Shown here: positions 36,810 through 47,708 of the stretch, in pieces | Numbering within the stretch: the stretch's first letter is position 1 | Layout of the letters: each line of letters starts with the position of its first letter | Assembly (NCBI GenBank): GCA_033239525.1 | Contig: BSYO01000016.1 | Coordinates: 3,005,333-3,069,332, forward strand | From: Nepenthes gracilis | Lineage: Eukaryota > Streptophyta > Magnoliopsida > Caryophyllales > Nepenthaceae | Length of the DNA stretch: 64,000 nucleotides | Reading direction: 5' to 3' | The notes under the pieces: generated by a model | Seen by the model: only the letters and a program-made list of their open reading frames with translations | Told to the model about the DNA's origin: nothing | Databases searched by the model: none | Translations under genes and position numbers: made by a program

Positions 36810-38921
36810 ATGGAGATGGCTTCAATTTTACCGTGTCCGGCACCATCGTGTTCATCGTTCTTCCTGAGCGACTTATCTTCCTTTCCGGCCAAACCACATC
36901 GAAGGAAGTCACACTTCGCCGACCCCAGTTGTTCCCAAATCAAATCATCCACCGCATTCCCACGAGTTCAAATTCAAAATCTGCCGCCCATCGAAGAAAA
37001 TACAGCAGGTTTTCGAACCTTAAGGAGGCGGCGATTTAAGGAAGAAGATGCCTTTCCTTTGTCTATGCCGCTCCACGAAAAGAACCCGAATTCCATTCTC
37101 AAAGATGTGCAAAGATTTGCCAGACAAAACGAGCTCAACAAAGCTTTCGCAATTCTGGAATACCTCGATCAAGAGGGCATCCCTGTTAATGCCACTACTT
37201 TCTCTTCCCTCGTTGCTGCCTGCATTCGGTCGAAGTCGTTAGCTCAAGCGAAGAAAATCCATGACCATATTAGGATAAATGGATTAGAAAACAATGAATT
37301 CCTTTGCACCAAGATAGTTCAAATGTATGCTGCTTGCGGCTCAGTAGATGATGCTAAAAAGGTCTTGGATGGTGCTTCTTGTGATAGTGTTTACCCATGG
37401 AATGCATTGCTCAGAGGCAGCGTGGTTTCTGGTGGTCGTAGATGTGGGGATACGCTTGATGCATATTCGAGAATGCGAGAATCCGGAGTTGAGTTGAATG
37501 TATATAGTTTCTCTTGTTTGATTAAGAGTTTTGCAGGGGCAGTAGCATTTCGGCAAGGTTTAAAGACTCATGCCTTGTTAATTAAAAATGGTTTAATAGG
37601 TAGCTCAATATTGAGGACCAGTTTGATCGATATGTACTTCAAATGTGGCAAGATTAAGCTTGCCTGTCAAGTGTTTGAAGAAATGCCTGAGAGAGATATC
37701 GTTTCCTGGGGAGCAATGATTGCTGGGTTTGCACACAATCGTTTGCACAGAGAAGCATTGACATACATCAGGTTGATGACGGAAGAAGGGATATATCTGA
37801 ATTCGGTTATTCTAACTATAATCCTTCCAGTTGTTGGGGAAATTAGGGCTCGGAAACTAGGCAAGGAGGTTCATGCTCATGTCGTCCGGATGAAAAGTTA
37901 CTCGAAGGAGTTGTTTATTCAGTCTGCATTGATAGATATGTACTGCAAATGTGGGGACATAAATTTGGGAAGAAAAGTTTTCTGGTGCTCCAATGAGAGA
38001 AACTGTGTTTCATGGACTGCATTGATCTCTGGTTATATCTCAAACAATCGGCTTCAGCAAGCTTTGAAGCTGATGATATGGATGCAGCAAGAAGGCTTGA
38101 GGCCTGATGTTGTTACTGTCGCTACCGTTCTTCCGGCTTGTGCTAAGTTGAAGGCCTTGAAACAAGGAAGGGAGATTCATGGTTATCTTGTGAAAAACCA
38201 TATGCTGCCTAACATTTCATTAACTACATCACTAATGATATTGTATTCAAAGTGTGGTGCTTTGGAATACTGCCGTAGCTTGTTTGAGGGCATGAATCGA
38301 AGGAATGAGATTTCATGGACGGCCATGATCGATTCATTGGCCGAAAATGGATGTCTATATGAAGCACTCAATGTGTTTAGATCAATGCAGTTGTCGAAGC
38401 ACCGCCCAGATCCGGTGGCAATGTCAAGGGTACTGATTCTCTGCGGTGAACTTTGGTTGTTGAAGCTCGGGAAAGAGACTCATGGGCAGGTTCTGAAGAA
38501 AGATTTTGAATGTGATCCTTTCATTTCTGCTGCAATTATGAAACTGTATGGTAGATGTGGTGTAATTGGCAAAGCAAATTTGGTGTTCAACCGGATTCCC
38601 AGCCACAGGACAGTGACCTGGACTGCTATGATCGAGGTTTGTGGATACAATGGTCGTTTCCGAGACGCGATTGTGCTTTTGGATCGGATGATTTTGGAGG
38701 GTTTTAGTCCGAACCGAGTCACTTTCTATGTTGTTTTGTCTATTTGTGATCAAGCTGGATTTGCTGATGAGGCTTGCAGAGTATTCAATTCAATGACTCA
38801 AAGATTCAAAATCAAAGCGTGCGAAGAGCATTATGGTATCATCATTCGGATTCTTACTCGGGTTGGTCGCCTAGAGGAGGCTGAAATGTACATCCAAAGG
38901 AGTTCTTCCTTGGCACCATGA
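36810..38921 (+). CDS. pentatricopeptide repeat protein, PLS class (At1g71460-like), probably plastid
   Basis: 703 aa, intronless as usual for plant PPR genes. PPR proteins bind organelle transcripts one base per repeat and guide editing, splicing or stability. The start is ATG at 36810 (MEMASILPCPAPSC); the frame stays open upstream only through GTG. Residues 1-60 are Ser/Pro/Arg-rich and acid-poor, a plausible transit peptide. Repeats run from about residue 105 to the end, in L, S and P types: DIVSWGAMIAGFAHN (296-310), NCVSWTALISGY (398-409), NEISWTAMIDSLAENG (499-514), RTVTWTAMIEVCGYNG (600-615). Linkers carry GKEVHAHV and GREIHGYL. No DYW deaminase tail. Sequence and length recall Arabidopsis At1g71460 (about 690 aa, from memory). 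Confidence 0.93.
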   Translation: MEMASILPCPAPSCSSFFLSDLSSFPAKPHRRKSHFADPSCSQIKSSTAFPRVQIQNLPPIEENTAGFRTLRRRRFKEEDAFPLSMPLHEKNPNSILKDVQRFARQNELNKAFAILEYLDQEGIPVNATTFSSLVAACIRSKSLAQAKKIHDHIRINGLENNEFLCTKIVQMYAACGSVDDAKKVLDGASCDSVYPWNALLRGSVVSGGRRCGDTLDAYSRMRESGVELNVYSFSCLIKSFAGAVAFRQGLKTHALLIKNGLIGSSILRTSLIDMYFKCGKIKLACQVFEEMPERDIVSWGAMIAGFAHNRLHREALTYIRLMTEEGIYLNSVILTIILPVVGEIRARKLGKEVHAHVVRMKSYSKELFIQSALIDMYCKCGDINLGRKVFWCSNERNCVSWTALISGYISNNRLQQALKLMIWMQQEGLRPDVVTVATVLPACAKLKALKQGREIHGYLVKNHMLPNISLTTSLMILYSKCGALEYCRSLFEGMNRRNEISWTAMIDSLAENGCLYEALNVFRSMQLSKHRPDPVAMSRVLILCGELWLLKLGKETHGQVLKKDFECDPFISAAIMKLYGRCGVIGKANLVFNRIPSHRTVTWTAMIEVCGYNGRFRDAIVLLDRMILEGFSPNRVTFYVVLSICDQAGFADEACRVFNSMTQRFKIKACEEHYGIIIRILTRVGRLEEAEMYIQRSSSLAP

Positions 38922-39448
38922 AAAGATTAGCTTGTTCAAGACACTGAAGATTGAGATCTGGCAAGTTATATGCCACAGTAGTGATATGGTAAGGCATTGC
39001 AATAACTATTTGAGTTCCGAATCGTGCATCAGGAAGAAAGATGGACGAGACTCATGTTGGATCGTTCCACCAAACCGTCTTATAAAATCAAGAATAAATC
39101 TTTATAATGATCAAACACTGAATTCCTTGTCCTGCGGTTAGAACACCAAACATGATTTTCAAGTGTTTTGCTCTGTTTTAGAGCAGTTGATGTGACCCAT
39201 TTTGAAAATATAATTTGAGCACCGAACTGAGATAGGAAGGAGGAAGATATGGAGATTTTGCCAATTTTCACGCTCCCAATGATGTTCCAATCTTCCTCAT
39301 CCTAAGATATATTATTCCAATTATTGTATAGAACATTTTACTGATAATTTTCTTCCATTTGCTCTCTTGTCCATTGCTCGGTTTTGCCTCCATTTGTAGT
39401 GAATTGAAATGTTGTTTTGGTCGATTTATTGTAACTAGACTTGCATAT

Positions 39449-39454
39449 AATAAA
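39449..39454 (+). terminator. candidate poly(A) signal of the PPR gene
   Basis: AATAAA in CATATAATAAAATTATTTTG, about 530 nt after the stop codon. Plausible as a near-upstream element but unproven. 38922-39448 would then be the 3' UTR; it holds no convincing ORF. Confidence 0.35.
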
Positions 39455-39469
39455 ATTATTTTGGAGACT

Positions 39470-40385
39470 AAATTTGGTGGTTTTTCTTTTAGTTGAGAAA
39501 GGTATCACATAAATCTTGTGTCCATTTTATTGCATAGTTTTTACTTATAAATGTATGTCATTATCTTGCCTCTATGAATTCGAACAAAGGGTGGGTTTGG
39601 TAGTCGATCCTATTAGAAATTTTTTTCTCAACTTCATGTAATAAATTTTGGGTGGATTGATCCCAAAAAGTTATGTTGTGAAAGAGACTCCCTCTTTGAT
39701 TGAATTTATAAGAAAATCAAGTAACTCTATCATAATACAACAGTAAAAATTGTATCAAATATAAATCAATTATATGAGATATAATAATTTTACGTAGAAA
39801 ATTTCTTCAAATTAAAGGTAAAACCATGAAAATTTCACTTCCCAACACAATTCTACTATAATTAGTTATGGTTATATAAACTCATTATATTGTTCAACAC
39901 AAGTAGCCTGTCAATAAAGCCAAGCACCATATACATTTAAGGTTTTGGTTCATTAATATAAATTAATTGTATAAGTGTGGTATAAAATTAATTCAAATTA
40001 AATGTGATAATAAAATTGACTGAAGTTTTTGTATAAAAATAAAATAAAATCGATAACTTTTCTATACATGATGAAATGAAATTGTAAGCTATCTATATTC
40101 CCATATACAAACAGCTTTCAAATGAGACAACGCAAGGCACTGGCAAATGGGCTATGGGCCCAAACTTTCAAGCATCGGCCCACTCTTACATAGTTTGGGC
40201 CGAGTAACTTACATTCCTGATTAACAATCCCAACTGCACATCTATTATATATTATTTTATTAAAAGTTTAAAGGGTCCTAAAATTTTAAGAGGAGTTATA
40301 AGGTTTTTACTTTATGATAAAATAGTAAAGGTGTGAAAAAATATTAAGTGATAAAAGACAGATTTTATTTATTTATTTATTGTTA
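39470..40385. other. intergenic DNA, no gene seen
   Basis: AT-rich, no ORF or family signature. CACTGGCAAATGGGCTATGGGCCCAAAC (split: CACTGGCAAATGG, GCTATGGGCCCAAAC; 40138-40165) and a following GGCCCAC contain TGGGCC/GGCCCA cores but have no gene next to them. Confidence 0.5.
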
Positions 40386-40390
40386 ATTTA

Positions 40391-40645
40391 CCAGGAACGG
40401 AGAGCTTTCCCCCTTTTCCGCCCGACTCTTTGGTCTTAAGAATGCTGGTTTTAAGAATGAGTGATTGCCCTTCTCCGACCCTTACTGTCCAACCTAGGAG
40501 CGGATAGCTAATGTGTTTCACTTATTGAACAGGGTTGTATGGTTGGACCATGACCCCGGGATGCCGAAGGCGTCCTTGGGGTGATTTTGTAGTTCCTACG
40601 GGGTGGAGACAATGGGGTCGGTCCATGAATTTTTCTTCCTTTTAC
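40391..40645. other. plastid DNA insertion (NUPT) from the plastome inverted repeat
   Basis: From CCAGGAACGGAGAGC, through CCGCCCGACTCTTTGGTC, CTCCGACCCTTACTGTCC, ACCTAGGAGCGGATAGC and GATGCCGAAGGCGTCCTTGG, to GTTCCTACGGGGTGGAGAC and TGGGGTCGGTCCATG, the run follows plastid inverted-repeat spacer sequence near the rRNA operon as I remember it. It departs at scattered positions (for example GATTTTGTAG where plastids have GATCTCGTAG). It is GC-rich within AT-rich surroundings. Nuclear flanks on both sides make it a short, somewhat decayed nuclear plastid insert. Confidence 0.8.
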
Positions 40646-40754
40646 CTTATAATGCTAATAAAAAAACAAATGTTACAAAATAAGAAAAATAAAAAAATTA
40701 TATTAAAAAAAATTCTTTTTAAGCAAGCCCGCCCAAAACAAAAGTTATCACCAT

Positions 40755-40800
40755 GGTCGTCGTCGTCGTCGTCACCATTATTATTATTATTATTATTATA
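40755..40800. repeat. compound microsatellite (CGT)n-CAC-(CATTAT)
   Basis: GTCGTCGTCGTCGTC is followed by ACCATT and then about eight ATT units. Two trinucleotide repeats lie back to back, 110 bp after the plastid insert. Confidence 0.85.
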
Positions 40801-41184
40801 ACTGTATTATCCGTAAAAATGTTATTAAGCTTTGATGTAAAAAATTTGAATGGCCTTCAATTTTTGATTTTTAATTAACTCAAAATATCATAAGTTTGTT
40901 TATTTTCATCATGGCATAAATTATTATTAAAATAGAAATGGTGACACAATTTTTTTAAAAAAAAAAGAAAATAAAAATTTGAGAGTGTCCCTTTTTTTTT
41001 TGAATTTTTCCCTCATGAAAACCCCAACCCCCATGTTCATTTAATTAAATACTAAAATTTTGAGGATAATGTATTATATTTTGAGTATCGTTTACATATT
41101 TTACATGCTAATATGGTTTGATATGTACTTAAAGATCACTTCAGTAAGATTTTGCTGGTACTTAACTTTTACACGATAAGCACG

Positions 41185-41275
41185 CTTGTTTAGCTCAATG
41201 GAGCTTTGTACAATTGTTGTGTGGCATGCTTGCTAGCGAGATATTGTCCAAGAGTTTTTGTTCGAAGTCCATGTG
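41185..41275 (+). repeat. tRNA-like (SINE head?) segment
   Basis: TAGCTCAATGG at 41191-41201 resembles a polymerase III A box and GTTCGAAGTCC at 41260-41270 a B box (consensus GGTTCGANTCC). They are about 60 bp apart, too far for a normal intronless tRNA but acceptable for a tRNA-derived SINE. No cloverleaf was confirmed. Speculative. Confidence 0.3.
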
Positions 41276-41299
41276 ACATCTTGCAATGATCGGGTTCTT

Positions 41300-42580
41300 A
41301 GGACATAACCACACTGCCTTAATAAAAAAATCAACCTAAGTAACAAGATGACCTGATTAGATTAGATAGATGATTGGTTAGATAGTTGACCGGATTAGAT
41401 AATTGACCGGATTAAAAAAAAATTAACCGAATTGACTTGCTTAAATAGTTAACCGGATTGACTTATTGACTGAATTGACTAGTTGACCGAATTGGATTGG
41501 CTTATCAGCATGCTAAAAATAAAGGCCGGAGTAGGTGATCTGTTCCCACCTGTTCCGCTAACTTTTCTTGATAGAAGAATTAAATAAAAAAAAAAGAAGT
41601 ACCAGAGTAGGTGGCCTATACCCACCTGCTCTCACCTACTCGGTTGTCTTTAAATATGAGATTTCGGGGTTAGGGGTGAGAGTTCAGAAAAGAGAAAAGG
41701 GGACACGAATGAGAAGAATGAAAGGAAGAATTTTCAGGCTAGATCCAAGTAAGAAAATTATAGATCAAGTAAGTATACTCTATACTTTGTCATTGGCTAA
41801 TGCTGATTTTTGTTCGATTTTTTTGGGTATTATTATTCTAATACCTTATTCCGCTATGTTTCTATAGATTTGCATATCATAATAAATATTTTCTCACGTT
41901 TTATGAAGAAACTTCATATTTAAGTGTATACATTATGCTTTATATGTCAGATTTCATTGTTTATCCAATGATTCATATTCAAATATTGTTAGAATTTCTC
42001 TCCTCTGTTTAAATTCGAAATTGAAATAAGCTTTCGTAAAGTTTAAGCTATGGTACACGGAAAACGTTATCTTACATGTTTATTCACTATTTGTAAATAT
42101 CGGTTTGCTTATTTAAATACTTCGTTTGTTTGAAACTCAAAATATAAGCCATAAGATAAAGGAAAATTATATATAATAAAGAATGACCGAATAGTTGCAG
42201 GCCCAAAATGTAACCGATATTAAAAATTTAGTTTGAAAACTGGATCAAGGATATTGAAATAGTAGCTCGAAGATTGGCCTTGAGCTACGGGAAAACTTTT
42301 GGTGGCATCTTTAGACTATGACCCTGTATGTCGGGTTAAAGGTGTTACCGTCCGCCTTTAGGAGTAGAATAAGATAATCAACCTTAGATTGTGTAGAGAT
42401 TACACAATCATTCCTCAATTTGTTCGCTCACGTCTTGTCCCTAAAGACAATTGAGTTTTCATTATGATTTTGAAGGTAAAATAATTAAAAATAAAATAAA
42501 TGAAACCTGGATTTAAAGTGGACCGGCACCCATGAAAACAGCTTCTGATCATGTTTTACATTTCTATATGCATTATACTT
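41300..42580 (+). mobile_element. decayed plus-strand LTR with GACCGGATT repeats
   Basis: 41340-41510 carries many degenerate copies of a word like TTGACCGGATTAGA. A TATA-like TTTAAATATGAG (about 41649) precedes a purine-rich leader (41680-41730). Further on, TGGTGGCATCTTTAGAC and AGATTGTGTAGAGATTACAC recall the middle of other LTRs here. It runs into the next LTR start at 42581. No coding content; edges are approximate. Confidence 0.4.
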
Positions 42581-42999
42581 GTGAGGTTCCCAAATCAAAA
42601 ATAGAATGAACATGTGCTTTACCTTCAAACACCTTTTCTTAAGTAACAAGATAAGAGTTGAGTCGATGGAATATTTCTTTACATAATGATTAATTAAAAT
42701 TTAATATTTTGATAATTTTTTGGTCATTTTAAAAACACCACCCATGTAAAAAGCATTTGTATATTCATGTTTTATAATTTAAATATTTTCATTCCTAAAC
42801 ATCTCTTATGACATTGATCGTGCTCAATCCAACCGCTGATGAGCCTCAAACAAAATAAAACCCAGCCGACTTGTTGATGCTAATTTGTTCTGTATGTGCA
42901 GTGTTGTAATATATTGTATCCTCCGGAAATTTGCTTATTACTCTAATTGTATTTAAATATTAATGAGCATAAATATTTAAATATTAATGAGCTAAAATA
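42581..42999 (+). repeat. short mosaic LTR copy
   Basis: It begins TGTGAGG-like (GTGAGGTTCCCAAATC), as the LTR at 47709 does, then follows 49766-50200 (TTACCTTCAAAC, GATGGAATAT, TTTTTTGGTCATTTT, TATGACATTGAT, CCGACTTGTTGAT, TGTATGTGCAGTG, ending AATATTAATGAGC). Embedded in that order are words typical of 47750-47930: TTCTTTACATAATG (42675), AAAAACACCACCCA (42731), GCTCAATCCAACCGCTGATG (42822). It reads like a merge of two segments that are 2 kb apart in the other copy. Confidence 0.7.
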
Positions 43000-43006
43000 A
43001 AGGCGG

Positions 43007-44871
43007 TTCCCAAATCAAAATAGAATGTGAGACCAGGCATATTTGGATATTAAATACATGTATCTTGGAATTTTTAGATGTTAAAAACACCACGAGCTTT
43101 CCCATTCAACACATGCTCAATTCACTCAAAAAATCGGGCCACAATGCTCAATCCATCAGCCGAAACAACAAAAACCCGGCCTGATGCATGCTTTTCATTT
43201 AATTGAGCGAAATTCGTAACCTTCCGACTTGTTGCGGAATTCTGGAAGCTTCGCTGTTGCTCGCTCGATGGGCGCTCGAGCCCGCCGCGATGCCTATATA
43301 CGCGACGAGCGAGCGGGCAGGAGGCAAGCGGGGAGAGAAGAAGAGAAGAGAAGAAGAGAGAGAGAGGAGAGAGAGAGAGAGAAAGGAGGACCATGTGAAG
43401 AAGAAGGAAGAAAATGAAAGGCCGATTCCGAGCTCAAGCTAGTTGGAGAAAAATGGAGCACATCGAGGCAAGTATTCTTACTCACTAATTGTTGACTTTG
43501 TGATCATTAATAGAATTATACCAATATCCATCCAAAAGACGAAAATCACATAACCTATGATTGATAATAAAAGAATATCCTAAATAAAAGTCTAAAGAAT
43601 GAATCACCACATCCCACCATGCATACGTAATTAACAATCGATCTCATGAAGTTCTATCCGTTCACAATGATCGGCCCTTTAACAAAATGCTAACTTGTTC
43701 ATATGGAGTAAAATGAAAAGTAAATGGAAAATATACATCCCCTTGATGTGAAAACTTGACTAATGGGTATTTGAAATTGTAAGATTCAGAAATGGGTTGA
43801 GGACCCTAATGAGATTGACTCATATAAGGAATTCCAAACTACTTGGAATACTGTCAAACATTATGAACGATGAAAAATGCTAAAGTCTCCAAGTAAAAAT
43901 GAGAACATATGGGAAAATGGAACGGAAGGAAGTCCACAAAGAATATATGATTGATGAAACCTTGAGGTGGGAGATGTTGAAACCTCCTTGAGATGGGAGA
44001 TTGATATATGAGACACGGTGACTTTCCTTCAAAGGAATGATGAAAAGAAGAATCATGAAACTAGGGCCATGGATTATCGATGGGTAATCGACACGTCCAT
44101 TTAAACCCGAAGAATAGAGATGCGTGGAAGAGGTGGTGTCACGCCTTGGATACTATTGTACCCCGGGGAATGGGGCGATATATACGAGATGCACGACCCG
44201 GATGGGTCGTTAAAGATAATCCCTCACGGCCTTATTTTTATCGCGATCTCGCATCGGCTAGTACGAGGTTAGCCCCGGGTCCGCAAAGATCAAGGTAAAA
44301 TGAGAAAGCATGATTCAAACGATAAGTGAATATTTCAAGACATGGTAAACGACAAATCGATACTTAAATGTTCCTTCCTCTCATGTCTCATGATATATCA
44401 AATACATGTTTCAGATTACAAACAAATTGATTTATGATTAGGGTTACGAGCAAAAGCTCACTTTGCTATCTCGTTGTTTTTCCTCCAGATGAAAGCATGT
44501 AAATAGATCAAGGAAAGGCTTGCTTAAGGTGATTAGACAGCATGCAGCAAGGATTCGAATATCAAATTTGTTATGGACAGCCACTTGGGATTAGGTATGG
44601 TTCTTGGTTATTTTTATGGTTTTAAGATGCTTCAGTTTATGGTATTAGAGTATGCTTCCGCACTTTGTTTGATGTTTCCGATTGAGGTTACTAGATGGCA
44701 TCTCTAGGTCTAATATTTAAAGAAAGCCATAAATAAAGTGGCAAAATTGTGAGATGAAAAGTATGCTTAGCCTATTTAAGCAAGTTGTAAAAACGGTCTT
44801 TTGTCTAGTTATAAAGAAGACTCGGACATTAATGAAGTTTTTTTGAAAGGGTTATTTAAGAAAAAATCACA
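43007..44871 (+). mobile_element. left LTR copy of a long-LTR retrotransposon
   Basis: It starts near GGTTCCCAAATC and ends at about AAAAAATCACA. It is collinear with 47709-49641 through long identical blocks (for example GAACGATGAAAAATGC and TAAAGTCTCCAAG) separated by short indels. The promoter region has GCGCTCGAGC at 43272, TATA motif CTATATACGCGA at 43294-43305, and a GA-rich leader at 43334-43390. Just beyond the end, GAGAGATGCCTTAGG matches the post-PBS sequence at 1236-1250 of the first element, which supports the 3' boundary. Confidence 0.75.
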
Positions 44872-47708
44872 AGCAAATGGTTCGAGAAAAGGAGAGATGC
44901 CTTAGGTATGATCTAATCATATGCTGGAAGTAGGATAGAAGAAGATCGGCCGATGAAATGCCTAAAGGTAGGATCGATAAAAGTAATTGGGTTACCAACT
45001 ACTTGACACCTATACAAGATTTAATTCACATTAATTGGGTCTTTGGACTAATTAGTGATGCTTGAGGTCTTATCTAATTGATCTAATCTCGGTTTGAGGT
45101 TCAAAGATTTCGATAGTTAAAGTTCTTCGGTTGGTATGTATAATCAACCTAGAGCGTGTCGGGAAAAGGTGGAGCCATCGGCTCGAGACTAAAATGATGA
45201 AAACTATTTGGGTATATCATGTCCTAGGATAGCAATCCATAAATGAAGGGCATTTAGGTAGCCCAAGTCATATTATGGTTAAAGACATGAATTTCAAGAC
45301 TTTTAAATGCCCCGCAATCACCTCCATATTATTTAGCGTTCTGCCCTTGATAGATAAGGAGTCAAATTGATCTTAGTTGATCGAAGTAAGTAAGACCATT
45401 AGGTCTCAAGAATTAAGTCATATAGCCTCATGTATTAGGAAAGTTTCTGTGGAATAATGTTGGTAATGAAACCTTTGGGATATGTCTCAAAAAGTAGTAG
45501 TTCAATCACAAAATATAAGAATTGAAAAGGTTTGGTATTTAAGGTTTAAGCTTTATAGGGCTGAAAGGATTGGAAATCGATATTATAATTATATGTAATT
45601 AGGCTCAGCAATAATAACCAAGATAATTTAGTATTCGAAAAGATAAAAAGGACATATCAAAGTGAATGAAAAGATACAAACCTTCCAAGAAACTTTGGGA
45701 CTATGATCTGCGTTATACGGTAGTTGGTTGTATCCTCTAATCTTGGAGAAAAGAAATTCAATGCCTTAAGATCAGAACTTCGGTTGTTATAAAAGAGAAA
45801 CATGAAGATCGCCGAGATAGAAAATAAAATTTCTCAATCTTGGTAACACAACCCTTGCATCCTTGAGATTCAATTATAGAAATATGTGGCTTTGGGAGTT
45901 CGAGGTTTTCTTAATCATGAATCCAAGATTACAAGTGGGTCGAGGTTGAGATATTTTAGAAATTATGGATACGAATGGGTGAGTTAACTTGAACTTATCT
46001 TTGTAATAATCTCGATGTAACGTTATGGATAGAGGTAAAGTTAGATCTGAATTGTGTAGGTAAACCTATTGTGCCTTGTAATGGAATTTTGCAATTTTAG
46101 GAAAGAACTTGGGATAGCTTAAGAGATTAAGTTTTAATCTAACTTTAATAAAAGTTCGATGAATAAACAACAATCTTTGATAAAGGATAGCATCTTGTAA
46201 TCCGGTTGAAGGATTTGAAACATAAGTTTGAATCAATCGAGGTAGCAAGAAATTAGTATCATCATTTTTGTAGACAATTTGATACGTTGTCAAAAGGAAG
46301 TAAATATCCAAGAATTGAGGTCATAACGAATCAATGAAAATTTTAGCCCAACGATATTTAGGTTATGGATATGGCCATTAAAAGTCCAAAAACAATGGTT
46401 GGGTTCATCCATTCATTGATGTTTTATAAAATTTTATGGGATTGATCTTTTAACCTTATCCGGGTCTATACCGAGGTAACTACATTAAGGAATTCAAGGT
46501 ATTCATGGTATGTGCAAATTTCTTAAAGATGGAATCATAAATTATGAATAACTAATAACTCATACAAAGTAAGAAAAGAATAAGAAATGCCTTGTTAATC
46601 TTGTGGCTCTTTGACAACATAATTCTAGAGATCAACAAGACTGTAAGAGATGGATAATCGGGAGATTGATTATCGAGAAAACACATTATCATTTTGGGGC
46701 AATTTGAAACTTTCGGCATAGGAAAGATTTGTAATTATTAGAACAAAAGATAAATTAACGGATAGAGTGATAAACGTTCATGACATTTGGGTTGATCTTT
46801 GATGGGTTTGGCAAGATATCATGAGATGTAATAGCTTTAAGAAATCTTAAGGTTACGCTACTTTCAATTAATCGGGAGTACCTTTGAAAAGTAGGGGCAA
46901 AGATCATAATTAGTATATCCTTCCACGTGTATGTTGGAAAATTGACCCTTGAGGTTTTCTCTCAAAAAACTCAAGAAGTAGTGTCTTCAAAATATCTGAT
47001 TATTAAAAGAGAAGAAAACCTTGGTATTTTGAATGTAGGCATTAATGTTGGCCATTAATGTTATAAGTCTTTGGATTTGAATGACTTTGGGGTTTCTAGG
47101 TAAATGAGAAAGATGAATCGGTGATAAGTCAAAATGATTAGAGGATGACATAGGAAGACAAAGATCATGTTCAAATTAGGTTCAATTATTGATATTCGAT
47201 AAGATCTTGAGGTTGCTAAGTAATCTAATTCTGAGAATCCGGATATTAATAAAAGGACCCGCTCATGTTTTCGAGGCTTGTGATGATCATAGTTTTGCAT
47301 ATAGTACTAATAGGAAATTTGAGAAAAGTAATCGAGATTTTGAGCCTACAGCCCAAAGATCTCTGAATAAGATTAAGGTTCCAAATAACCAATTTTTTTG
47401 CTTGGAATGAATAAAAGTGAAACTACATCAATCTATTGAAAATAACAAATAGAGTACAAATACGATCGGCACTATGATTGGTGACTTTTGGAATATCTAG
47501 AAATCGTTAAAAGGATCATAAGTACCAATGGTCGCAAAAATGGGTAAATATCTGGGTTGATGCGAAATTAAGGATTGGACAAAACAACTCAATACTTGAG
47601 GTTTCCAAAGTAAGTATCGTTCAAGGAAAATGATTTCAGGATACACCTCAGATTTAGGAATTTAAAGATCGTTGAATCGAGGACGAAATTCCAATAAGTA
47701 GGGAGAGT
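44872..47708 (+). mobile_element. retrotransposon interior, coding capacity lost
   Basis: This lies between the two LTR copies. I find no intact gag, protease, RT or integrase motif; all frames are short. The last bases, GAATCGAGGACGAAATTCC (47672-47692), have the look of the last pol codons in plant Ty3/gypsy elements, and a purine-rich AAGTAGGGAGAG (47696-47707) would be the polypurine tract. So orientation and class are supported at the 3' edge only. Length (2.8 kb) is too short for complete gag-pol. Confidence 0.55.

Noticed and set aside
36719..39271. Minus-strand and alternate-frame ORFs over the PPR gene
   Set aside because: Shadows of the 703-codon PPR frame without any domain of their own.
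43122..43485. Four overlapping ORFs of 62-90 codons near the left LTR promoter
   Set aside because: Same explanation: GA/CT tract and GC-rich U3 read in several frames.
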